From assembly GCA_963676415.1 (NCBI GenBank), contig OY781097.1, positions 930,001 to 994,000 of the forward strand: a DNA stretch of 64,000 bases, written 5' to 3'. Every line of letters begins with the position of its first letter. Position 1 is the first letter of the stretch. Positions 1 to 8,097 of this stretch are shown here, one piece after another. The notes under the pieces were generated by a model, which had not been told where the DNA came from, did no database searches, and was given only the letters and a program-made list of their open reading frames with translations. This stretch comes from G963662905 sp963676415 (GTDB lineage Bacteria; Bacteroidota; Bacteroidia; Bacteroidales; WRLA01). A program made the translations under genes and the position numbers.

Positions 1-2
1 TT

Positions 3-1001
3 GCCATAAACCAAACGCCTGGCAACTGTATTGATGAAGACAATACCGTAGAAGGAGCCGTTCCTGCCGTTGGGCCAAATGGTGAAATATATGTTACTTG
101 GGCCGGACACGAAAAAATCTATTTTACAAAAAGCCTTGATGAAGGTGAAACATGGGCAGATGAGCAAATTATAGCAGAGCAAATTGGTGGCTGGGCCATT
201 GATATCCCGGAAATTTACCGCTGCAACGGGATGCCTGTTACACGCTGCGACCTCTCCGAAGGGCCTTATCATGGAAGAATTTATGTCAATTGGGCCGATC
301 AGCGCAATGGCGAAAACAATACAGACATCTGGATGATCTTTTCGGATGATGGCGGCGAAAACTGGAGCGAACCGCTTCGCATAAATGACGACCAAACAGA
401 AAATCAACAGTTTTTTTCCTGGATGGACGTAGATCAGGCGAACGGAAAAGTATATTGTGTTTTTTACGACAGAAGAAATTACGATGATTCGAATACGGAT
501 GTTTATATGGCCATGAGCAGTGATGGCGGACAAAATTTCATCAATTTCAAAGTAAGTGAAACACCATTTGTCCCATCACAATCCGTTTTCTTTGGAGATT
601 ATACCAATGTTTCCGCTTTTGATGATGTTGTTCGCCCGATATGGTGTCGGATGGACAACGGGCAAACCAGTATCCTGACTGCTATTGTAGATACTGAAAT
701 AATAACGCATACAGAAGAGCAGGCTCTTGCCCCTTTCAGTCTGGAACAAAATTATCCCAACCCATTCCGATCTTCAACAACTATGGCTTTTAAAGTAAAC
801 CCGCCCCAGAGGATCAGCCTAAGTATTTTTGATATAACTGGCAACGAACGCATAAAACTGATCGATGAACAAGTGTTATACAGTCGAAAAAACATCATTG
901 ATTTTAATCCGGACGATTACGGTCTGGCACCCGGGATTTACTATTTCAGATTAAACACGGAAGAACACAGCATTCAGCGAAAAATGATATTCATTCAATA
1001 A
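3..1001 (+). CDS. Secreted sialidase/BNR-like protein with T9SS sorting domain (5' end outside window)
   Basis: The reading frame is open from the left edge, so the first visible ATG (231) is internal and the gene starts outside the window. The visible part has BNR-like Asp-box repeats (SDDGGENWS, SSDGGQNF, and SLDEGETW before the first Met), typical of sialidase-fold beta-propellers. The C-terminal stretch starting near the NYPNPF motif is a type IX secretion sorting domain, so the protein is probably exported and surface-anchored or released. Its substrate cannot be told from this part. It ends just before a strong bidirectional terminator and converges with the minus-strand gene at 1054. 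Confidence 0.85.
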   Translation, partial: AINQTPGNCIDEDNTVEGAVPAVGPNGEIYVTWAGHEKIYFTKSLDEGETWADEQIIAEQIGGWAIDIPEIYRCNGMPVTRCDLSEGPYHGRIYVNWADQRNGENNTDIWMIFSDDGGENWSEPLRINDDQTENQQFFSWMDVDQANGKVYCVFYDRRNYDDSNTDVYMAMSSDGGQNFINFKVSETPFVPSQSVFFGDYTNVSAFDDVVRPIWCRMDNGQTSILTAIVDTEIITHTEEQALAPFSLEQNYPNPFRSSTTMAFKVNPPQRISLSIFDITGNERIKLIDEQVLYSRKNIIDFNPDDYGLAPGIYYFRLNTEEHSIQRKMIFIQ

Positions 1002-1006
1002 AAAAA

Positions 1007-1030
1007 GGCGCCTGAACGGCGCCTTTTTTT
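1007..1030. terminator. Bidirectional intrinsic terminator
   Basis: GGCGCC / GGCGCC stem with a 5-nt loop, flanked by six A on the left and seven T on the right, so it can end transcription on both strands. It sits between two convergent genes. Confidence 0.9.
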
Positions 1031-1053
1031 ATAATCCACAATTTAGGTATATT

Positions 1054-4000
1054 CTATTTGAAAGCTTTTTCCAAAAGGCCGTCACCTTTCATGTTCAGGT
1101 GCTTAAAATATTCTGGCACCTGTTTTCCGAGCAGTTTATCCACATACATTTTTGCCAGATACTGACCCAACATAAAGCCTTGTCCTCGTAAACCAATAAA
1201 AAGGCCGACTTCCGGATCGAGGATCATACGTGGCTCAACATAATAACCAGCCCAAATAGCCTGAAATCCAACACTGCTGAGCTGAGGCAACCAGTCAACA
1301 AAAATCTCAGAAGCAATTTCGAGGAACTCTTTTGAATTAATCCTGAGGTTTTTATCCGTTTCCTTAGCATCAACCGCCGGACTGGCACAACCAATTATCT
1401 GGCCGGTTTCGGCAAGTTGCTGGCCATAAACAGCGACAAAGCCTTTATACTTTCTGCGGTCGATTAACATTGGCAATGGAATATTGTCAACGCCCAGCAT
1501 TGGAAGCCTTCGCGTAATAAAAGCCTGATGTTTTACGGGGTAAATACCGGTTTCCAAACCGAGCTGTTTTGCAAATTTAGCACCCTCAGGGCCTAAAGCG
1601 TTAATAAACACTGGCGTTTCATATTCTATGAATTCGTGTTTATGGTTGCGCACCAAAGCATAGTACAAATCGCCTTCAACACGCACATCAAGCAATTCGC
1701 AATCTTCTTCCATATTTCCGCCGGCTTTGATGCCGAGTTGACGGATCAGATCCACCACCTTGCCCGGTGTTGCCTGCCAGCAGTTTTTTGTGATCAATGC
1801 CGCCTGATATTTATCAAGTTTAGGGTTGAATCCAGGAGCAATGCGTTTTTGAAAATCCCCAGGTTCAATCATTTCTGCCTCAGACCATGCCATGGAAGCT
1901 TCAAGAGCCTTGTACATAGATTCATCATGGGCAAAAGTTACATAATCAATTGGGCGGTAATCAATATTTTGGATTTTCTGAAGTTCTTTAAAAATTTCCT
2001 GGTTTTTTGTTGCGATATCCGATAATTCGGGCAAACTGAAATTAGGGCGGCCTCCGGCAATATTTCGCCAGCTGGCACCCCTGCCGAAGTTTGCCAATAC
2101 AGGTTTTAACCCTCCTTCGGCAAGATAACGGAACAAGGCACTGCCTCCAATTCCCCCACCGGCAACCAGTGCATCCACTTTTAATTTCTTTGGCGTATGC
2201 TTATGGTTAAGGGCAATAATTTCTTCGTGTTGTTTTTTTGGATAAAGCTCACCCATTCCCACCTGATTTGACAAGGGACCTCGTGGCGTGGCATCTCCAA
2301 CTACAGAAATCCCATAAGGGCGGATCATCTGCTTCAGCCTTGGAATACAGCGTTTACCGCGACAGGCGCCCATTCCCAAACGTGTAGTATGCTTGATTTC
2401 ATCTACAGAAATAAATTTGCGGTCGCCGATGGTTTCCAGGATTTCTTTCAGGCTTACATCATCACAATGACAAACATAGGTTTCGGATTCAATAGCCTTG
2501 TCATGGCTTTCTGTTTCAACGGGTTCGGGATAAAGGCTTTTAATAATAAAACCACGTGCTTTGGTCAGGTCTTCACCGTGAAGGTCAAGTGATTTCACGC
2601 GTGCCACATGGGTTTTATTGGGCTTGCGGAGAATTTTTTCAATAATTCCTTCACCGAGTTTTTTCCCGTTATTATCAACCAGATAAACCGCTTCTTTTTC
2701 CTGTGCATCATATTCGATAGGCAGGAAAAGCCAATCTTTTTTGAGGTTATAACCAAAAATTGCCAGTCCCGGACATTGATAAACGCAGTCCATACAACCG
2801 ATACATTTATCATAGTCAATTTGTGGTACAGTGCTGGTTGAAGATTTGGTAATTGCATTGTGCGGACATGCAAAGCTACAAGGGTTACAGGCAAATCCAT
2901 AGAGGCAATCAAGGATTACAAAGCCTTTTTGTTGCATGCGCTCGGGTGCAGGCATGTAGGGTTCCTGGATGATACGAACCGGATGTTGCTGTGAATCGAT
3001 ATATTCTTTTGAAATGCTCAGATAATGTTCGTAATCATAGCGGATGTGCATTTCCTGCAGGATTTCGTAGGCTACTTGCTTGCCTCGTAAAACTGCACTG
3101 GTACCTTCTCCAATACGAATGGCATCACCGGCACCGTGGCAGGCACGTCCGAAAATTTCATTCCCTTTTATCAACAGTTGATCATCCGGAACAAGACCCG
3201 TACAAATATTTATAGCATCAATTCCCGTGATAATTTTTTCGGTACCGGGAACAGCTTTAAAATTTTCGCATTCAGCAATAACCGCCCCCACAATGCCGTC
3301 ATGTTTTTCATTTGGGATCGCCTTTAGCAATATATGCGAAAGCATGACCGGGATACCCAGGCGACGTACACGATTGGCCTGAACCGGAAATCCACCCTCA
3401 TGAGGCTGTGCTTCGATGATGGCTTTCACTTTTGCTCCAGCCTGCATCAGCTGATAAGATGTCAGATAACCAATATTTCCGGCACCCACGGTAAGGATAT
3501 TTTTACCCAAGAGCGTAAATTCCTGATTCATCATCTTTTGCACCACCGCAGCGGTATAAACACCCGGGAGGTCATCGTTTTCAAAAGTAGGCATGAAAGG
3601 AACAGCCCCAGTGGCAATCACAAGATGCTCTGCATCAACATAATAAATCTCATCAGTTTTTATATTCTTAACAGCAAGGCGTTTCCCTTCCAGGATGTCC
3701 CACACAGTAGAATTCAAAAAAATCCCGCTATGATCTTCTCCGGCCAGTGTTTTGGCAATATCGAATCCACGCATACCGCCAAACTTTTTTTCTTGCTCAA
3801 AAAAGAAAAACTGATGAGTTTGCATCAGGAACTGTCCGCCGATCTGGTCATTATTGTCAATTACAATATTATCCACGTCGTGGGCATTCAATTCTTCACG
3901 AGCAGCAAGACCTGCAGGCCCGGCGCCGATAATGGCCACTGTTGTTTTATAAACTTTGGTTTTTTGGTTGGTGTTTGGTTCCCTGATTTCGGGTTGGTAA

Positions 4001-4287
4001 TTTTTGGGTATTTCCCGAACTTCCTTTACTTCGTCCACTTTTGTGATACAAATACGTTTAATTTGCCCATCAACAAGCATCTCACAGGCACCGCATTTCC
4101 CTATGCCGCATTCGAGGCTTCGTTCACGATCTTTGAGACTATGGCTGTGCACCGGGAAACCGGCCTGATGCAATGCCGCTGCAATAGTAAAACCCTTCTG
4201 GCCTTTAACCTTTTGTCCGTTGTAAATAAACTCAACAACTTCGGTTGAAGGAACGTTCAGAACGGGATGGTTTTCAATCTTAATCAT
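1054..4287 (-). CDS. Giant fused Fe-S/FAD amino-acid dehydrogenase (HcnABC/sarcosine oxidase-like)
   Basis: This 1077-residue protein joins domains that are usually separate subunits. In order: a 2Fe-2S ferredoxin-like domain (C60, C65, C68, C80); an FAD/NAD(P) pyridine-nucleotide oxidoreductase module (GAGPAG at 121, second Rossmann motif GAGNIG at 268); a cluster of cysteines including a 4Fe-4S ferredoxin motif (C495, C498, C501, C505); a BFD-like 2Fe-2S domain (C606, C608, C642, C647); and a C-terminal DAO-type FAD oxidoreductase (GGGIGG at 710). HcnA/HcnB/HcnC-type dehydrogenases, sarcosine oxidases and archaeal multi-subunit proline dehydrogenases use the same parts. It is divergent from a proline dehydrogenase, so an imino-acid substrate such as D- or hydroxyproline is a reasonable inference, not shown. 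It is probably cytoplasmic and feeds electrons to a quinone or ferredoxin acceptor. Confidence 0.85.
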   Translation of the reverse strand: MIKIENHPVLNVPSTEVVEFIYNGQKVKGQKGFTIAAALHQAGFPVHSHSLKDRERSLECGIGKCGACEMLVDGQIKRICITKVDEVKEVREIPKNYQPEIREPNTNQKTKVYKTTVAIIGAGPAGLAAREELNAHDVDNIVIDNNDQIGGQFLMQTHQFFFFEQEKKFGGMRGFDIAKTLAGEDHSGIFLNSTVWDILEGKRLAVKNIKTDEIYYVDAEHLVIATGAVPFMPTFENDDLPGVYTAAVVQKMMNQEFTLLGKNILTVGAGNIGYLTSYQLMQAGAKVKAIIEAQPHEGGFPVQANRVRRLGIPVMLSHILLKAIPNEKHDGIVGAVIAECENFKAVPGTEKIITGIDAINICTGLVPDDQLLIKGNEIFGRACHGAGDAIRIGEGTSAVLRGKQVAYEILQEMHIRYDYEHYLSISKEYIDSQQHPVRIIQEPYMPAPERMQQKGFVILDCLYGFACNPCSFACPHNAITKSSTSTVPQIDYDKCIGCMDCVYQCPGLAIFGYNLKKDWLFLPIEYDAQEKEAVYLVDNNGKKLGEGIIEKILRKPNKTHVARVKSLDLHGEDLTKARGFIIKSLYPEPVETESHDKAIESETYVCHCDDVSLKEILETIGDRKFISVDEIKHTTRLGMGACRGKRCIPRLKQMIRPYGISVVGDATPRGPLSNQVGMGELYPKKQHEEIIALNHKHTPKKLKVDALVAGGGIGGSALFRYLAEGGLKPVLANFGRGASWRNIAGGRPNFSLPELSDIATKNQEIFKELQKIQNIDYRPIDYVTFAHDESMYKALEASMAWSEAEMIEPGDFQKRIAPGFNPKLDKYQAALITKNCWQATPGKVVDLIRQLGIKAGGNMEEDCELLDVRVEGDLYYALVRNHKHEFIEYETPVFINALGPEGAKFAKQLGLETGIYPVKHQAFITRRLPMLGVDNIPLPMLIDRRKYKGFVAVYGQQLAETGQIIGCASPAVDAKETDKNLRINSKEFLEIASEIFVDWLPQLSSVGFQAIWAGYYVEPRMILDPEVGLFIGLRGQGFMLGQYLAKMYVDKLLGKQVPEYFKHLNMKGDGLLEKAFK

Positions 4288-4342
4288 ATGGTTGGTTTTT
4301 CTGAGTTCGTTAGTGCAAAAACAATGTTAAACTATTAACAAG

Positions 4343-4350
4343 CAAAATTA
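4343..4350 (-). promoter_or_regulatory. Putative -7 promoter element (TAATTTTG)
   Basis: Matches the Bacteroidota -7 consensus TAnnTTTG on the minus strand, about 55 bp upstream of the Fe-S flavoprotein start. Confidence 0.45.
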
Positions 4351-4613
4351 ATTGTTCTATCAATTTTTCCAAATGCCCTAACTTATTTAATTTGAGTTAA
4401 AATAAGACTTTTTAAGCTTAAAACAGTACGTCAAAAAAACACATCCATATTCATTTTATAAAACTCTGTTTTTCAAAGATATTATCTGATTTTGTATTGC
4501 TTTTCGCAATCAACCAAAACATTTTACATACTACAGTACCACAATACCCGGAAATTTCTTTCCAAAACAAAACACGAAGAAGCTGGTTTGGGAAAAAGAG
4601 AAAAGGAATTCAG

Positions 4614-4621
4614 TATTTTTG
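4614..4621 (+). promoter_or_regulatory. Putative -7 promoter element (TATTTTTG) of prodh
   Basis: TAnnTTTG match with a TTTG at 4587-4590 in roughly the -33 place. It would give a leader of about 20 nt before the proline dehydrogenase ATG at 4649. Confidence 0.5.
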
Positions 4622-4648
4622 TGACCAGAAACCATCAAATTATTTTAA

Positions 4649-5557
4649 ATGTTCAACAAACTAATAGCCTCGATGCTGCCCCTAATGCCCAAAGGGCTGG
4701 TATGGATTTTTTCAAAGAAATACATTGCAGGCGAATCAGTGGATGACGCTGTTCGGGTATCCAAAGAGCTTAACCAACAAGGGATTATGGTTACTTTGGA
4801 TATTTTGGGCGAATTCATAAAGGATTTACAGGAAGCCAAAAAAAACAGGGATGAATATCTGGAATTAATTGACCGCATTGAAAAAGAAGTTATTGATGGG
4901 AATTATTCATTAAAACCCACCTCTTTTGGATTGCTTTTGGATGAGGAGACCTGTTACTCATACATTCGTGATATTGTTGCCAAAGCTGCCTCATACGGCA
5001 ATTTTATCCGAATCGACATGGAAGACTCCCAATGTGTTGATATGGAAATCAAATTGTATCGCCGCCTGCATAACGAATTCCCCAAAAATGTAGGATTGGT
5101 TGTACAAGCCTATTTACGCAGAACACTAAACGACCTAAGAGCCATGCAGGACATGAAGACCAACGGCAGCGTCAATTATCGCCTCTGCAAAGGCATATAC
5201 GTTGAACCCGAAAAAACAGCCTTTAAGAAGTATGAGGAAATCAACGAACACTTCCTTGAAGACCTGGAGTATATGCTTGCCAATGAGGCCTATCCGGGCA
5301 TAGCAACGCATGATAAAAAGCTTGTGGAGGGCGCATATAAACTATTGGATAAATATAAACCGGCAAAAGACCAATATGAATTTCAGATGCTGTACGGCGT
5401 AACACCTGAGTTAAGAAAATCCATTGTTGATGCAGGTCATCGCATGCGTGTTTACATTCCTTTCGGGAAAGACTGGTTTGGATATTCAACGCGCAGGCTA
5501 AAAGAAAACCCAAAAATGGCAAGCCATATTATTAAGGCATTATTTGTACCCTCCTGA
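4649..5557 (+). CDS. Proline dehydrogenase (PRODH)
   Basis: A 302-residue monofunctional proline dehydrogenase, which oxidises L-proline to pyrroline-5-carboxylate using FAD in a beta/alpha barrel. The family is recognised from the N-terminal segment, the YLRRTLND motif and the C-terminal YGVTPELR and RRLKENP stretches that bind flavin and substrate carboxylate. Length matches the short single-domain bacterial form, with no fused P5C dehydrogenase. It is divergent from a large Fe-S amino-acid dehydrogenase, which suggests a proline/hydroxyproline catabolic locus. A hairpin terminator follows about 50 bp downstream. Confidence 0.92.
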   Translation: MFNKLIASMLPLMPKGLVWIFSKKYIAGESVDDAVRVSKELNQQGIMVTLDILGEFIKDLQEAKKNRDEYLELIDRIEKEVIDGNYSLKPTSFGLLLDEETCYSYIRDIVAKAASYGNFIRIDMEDSQCVDMEIKLYRRLHNEFPKNVGLVVQAYLRRTLNDLRAMQDMKTNGSVNYRLCKGIYVEPEKTAFKKYEEINEHFLEDLEYMLANEAYPGIATHDKKLVEGAYKLLDKYKPAKDQYEFQMLYGVTPELRKSIVDAGHRMRVYIPFGKDWFGYSTRRLKENPKMASHIIKALFVPS

Positions 5558-5604
5558 CCCGAAAGGCTCCTTTTTAAGCAGCAGAGACAGGAGCGCCCTG
5601 TGTT

Positions 5605-5640
5605 TTTCCCCATTTATATCCTCTAAATGGGGAAATTTTG
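5605..5640 (+). terminator. Terminator after proline dehydrogenase
   Basis: 12-bp perfect stem (TTTCCCCATTTA / TAAATGGGGAAA) with a 7-nt loop followed by TTTTG. A promoter-like TAATTTTG starts a few bases later. Confidence 0.7.
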
Positions 5641-5641
5641 T

Positions 5642-5649
5642 TAATTTTG
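5642..5649 (+). promoter_or_regulatory. Putative -7 promoter element (TAATTTTG)
   Basis: TAnnTTTG match directly after the terminator hairpin. If used, the starch-synthase-like gene at 5815 would have a leader of about 160 nt. Confidence 0.35.
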
Positions 5650-5814
5650 CAGTTTCAAAGTATTCTGTCCTAAATCCTTATAAGCCCCCTCAGGGTTTTC
5701 GGGTTTTTATACAGGAAATTTTTGCGTTCATGCATTTCAGTGCAACGGATTGATTCTTTTAACATTTGATGACCCTGTTTCACTGAAAATCTTTAAAATA
5801 AATTTAGATACGAT

Positions 5815-6639
5815 ATGAAAAAGAAGGCTCGTGTATTATTTGTTTCTCAGGAAATTACCCCTTATTTAAAAGAAACTCATCTTGGCTATATTGGCCGTCA
5901 TCTGCCCCAGGGCATTCAGGAAAGAGGAAAAGAAATAAGAACTTTTATGCCACGTTATGGCTGCATTAATGAAAGGCGCAACCAGCTGCATGAAGTAATC
6001 CGCCTTTCGGGTATGAACCTGATTATCGATGATACAGACCATCCACTGATTATCAAAGTTGCCAGCATACAGCAGGCGCGCATGCAAATTTATTTCATTG
6101 ATAATGAAGACTATTTTCAAAGAAAATTTATCCTGCACGGCAAGGACGGCAAATTTTTCGAAGACAATGATGAGCGTGCTGTTTTCTTCTCACGTGGCGT
6201 TCTGGAAACCGTAAAAAAACTGGGTTGGGGACCCGATCTGGTTCATTGCCATGGCTGGATGACCTCACTCATCCCTTTATACCTCAAGAAAGCTTTCCAT
6301 GATGATCCTTTGTTCTCCGAATCAAAAATCATTGTTTCTGTTTATGATGATGAATTTACAGAAGAACTCAATGAAAACTTCCTGAAAAAAATAAAATTGC
6401 CCGGCATTGACGAATCAGATCTGGAAGAATTCCGTCATTGCAATTTCACCGGCGCTTATAAAGGAGCCTTGCAATTCGCTGATGGCATTATTCAGGGAAG
6501 TGAAAAAATCAATCCTGAAATTGAAGAATATATCAAAGCATCAGGAAAACCTTTCCTTCCATACCAGCCTATGGACAACTATATTGATGTCTATAATGAT
6601 TTTTATGACGACTTATTGGGTGATTCACTGGACGATTAA
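5815..6639 (+). CDS. Starch/glycogen synthase N-terminal-like protein (GT5-like)
   Basis: A 274-residue protein resembling the N-terminal Rossmann half of GT5 glycogen/starch synthases. It begins with a FVSQEITPY strand and carries HCHGWMTSLIPLYLK, as in GlgA. Full GlgA is about 480 residues, so the C-terminal nucleotide-sugar domain is missing. The usual KTGGL loop near the N-terminus is replaced (ETHLGYIG). It may therefore be non-catalytic or need a partner. The C-terminus is acidic (DDLLGDSLDD). Similar short proteins are known next to DUF4270 lipoprotein genes in Bacteroidota, and here that gene follows 53 bp downstream. Real role unknown. Confidence 0.75.
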   Translation: MKKKARVLFVSQEITPYLKETHLGYIGRHLPQGIQERGKEIRTFMPRYGCINERRNQLHEVIRLSGMNLIIDDTDHPLIIKVASIQQARMQIYFIDNEDYFQRKFILHGKDGKFFEDNDERAVFFSRGVLETVKKLGWGPDLVHCHGWMTSLIPLYLKKAFHDDPLFSESKIIVSVYDDEFTEELNENFLKKIKLPGIDESDLEEFRHCNFTGAYKGALQFADGIIQGSEKINPEIEEYIKASGKPFLPYQPMDNYIDVYNDFYDDLLGDSLDD

Positions 6640-6692
6640 GAATAATCTCACATCAATTCCGTTATACCCAAATAAACCCGCAAATTAAATTA

Positions 6693-8033
6693 ATGAAGCG
6701 AATAATTCATCATCCGCTCCTGATTTTTAGTGCCGTTCTACTGGCACTTTTCACATCATCTTGCAGCAATGAACCCGAAGAAGTTGGGTTAAGTATCCAG
6801 CCAGAATCAGACAGGCTTAGTGTTGGTTATGATACAAGTGTTTATGTTCGTGTTTATTCTGAAATTGAAGAATATATACGTACCGACCGCACATCACTGA
6901 GCAGCCTGGGCAGTATGTGGGATCCTTTTTTCGGAAAAACCACTGCGGCCTTTTATACGCAGTTTCGCCTGTCGCAGGCTGATCACGATTTTGGTGATAA
7001 TGCCGTTGTGGATTCTGTAATCTTAAAATTACTTTATGCAGGTAGTTATGGCGACAGCCTGAGCCCGATCACGGTGAGTGTCCATAAAATTAATGACTCT
7101 CTCGATCTTGAGCAAAAGTACTACTCGACAAGCAGCACGGCATATGACCCAACTCCATTTGGTGAATATACTTTTGTGCCCAAAATCAGGGATTCCGTTT
7201 TAGTGGATACACTATATTATGCACCACAATTATGGCTAAACCTTACGGAGCAAGATTCACGAATTGCTGATATCCTGCTCAATGCCAATATGGGGAGCAA
7301 TACTGATTTCCTTGAAGACTTTCCGGGGCTATACATCTCAGCTGCAGAAGAGCAAATACCAGGTAAAGGCCAAATAGTTTATTTTACACCCGAAGCAGCT
7401 ACCTCTGCCCTGTACATTTATTATCACAATGATAATGAAGATTCCTTGTTTTACACTTACCCGATCAATGCCAATTGCGCCCGTTATAATACCTTTGAAC
7501 ATTATGATTACCAGCATGCTGCACCCGAATTACGCCAGCAAATCGTAAACGGGGACACTGCTTCCGGAGACCAGGTTGCCTATTTGCAGGGCATGGCAGG
7601 AATACGTATGAGGATTCAATTCCCGGATTTAAGCCCTTTAACTTCTTTGGGCAATATCACGATCAACGAAGCCAAACTCGTATTTGAAAACGCAGATCCT
7701 GACGAAGAAATGTACTTTGCCCCACCATCTTATGTGCTTTATCATTACGATGCCACTGACACAACATATAAATACATCACGGATCAATTTGAAGGCACGC
7801 TTTATTTTGGGGGTAATTACAATTTCGATACTGATGAAACATGGATGCGGATTACTACTTTCTTCCAATCCTATGTTGATGGCAATAATTATGACAACCA
7901 ACCGCTCTATCTTGCTGTTTCCGGATCATCTATAAAAGCAAACCGCTTGATGATCTATGGAGGAGCCCCGGCATATTCAGATGTTTTCGACAAACGAATC
8001 CGTTTGGAAATAGTTTATTCGAAAGTACATTAG
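6693..8033 (+). CDS. DUF4270 family lipoprotein
   Basis: A 446-residue exported lipoprotein. A hydrophobic signal (LLIFSAVLLALF) ends in the lipobox LFTSSC, so the mature N-terminus is a lipidated Cys near residue 24, probably in the outer membrane. The rest is beta-rich with repeated GS/DS segments typical of DUF4270, a Bacteroidota-specific family of unknown function. Its place between a starch-synthase-like gene and glmS is a conserved neighbourhood, which hints at cell-envelope or polysaccharide work (inference). Confidence 0.85.
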   Translation: MKRIIHHPLLIFSAVLLALFTSSCSNEPEEVGLSIQPESDRLSVGYDTSVYVRVYSEIEEYIRTDRTSLSSLGSMWDPFFGKTTAAFYTQFRLSQADHDFGDNAVVDSVILKLLYAGSYGDSLSPITVSVHKINDSLDLEQKYYSTSSTAYDPTPFGEYTFVPKIRDSVLVDTLYYAPQLWLNLTEQDSRIADILLNANMGSNTDFLEDFPGLYISAAEEQIPGKGQIVYFTPEAATSALYIYYHNDNEDSLFYTYPINANCARYNTFEHYDYQHAAPELRQQIVNGDTASGDQVAYLQGMAGIRMRIQFPDLSPLTSLGNITINEAKLVFENADPDEEMYFAPPSYVLYHYDATDTTYKYITDQFEGTLYFGGNYNFDTDETWMRITTFFQSYVDGNNYDNQPLYLAVSGSSIKANRLMIYGGAPAYSDVFDKRIRLEIVYSKVH

Positions 8034-8097
8034 CATACCGGAGAATTCAGCTTTTTTCGCTTTATTTGCATCGCGAAGAAAATTAAAAGTAGTTATT

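Larger units (their letters stand above)
4288..4648. other. Divergent intergenic region
   Basis: About 360 bp between the Fe-S flavoprotein and proline dehydrogenase. It contains one Bacteroidota-type -7 motif for each direction and is otherwise AT-rich. No convincing ORF was found. Confidence 0.6.

Noticed and set aside
3334..4248. A 304-aa plus-strand frame inside the Fe-S flavoprotein gene
   Set aside because: No recognisable motifs, and the opposite strand codes a well-conserved multi-domain protein across the same bases.
5544..5753. Small plus-strand frame after proline dehydrogenase
   Set aside because: It covers a terminator hairpin and a promoter motif and has no coding character.
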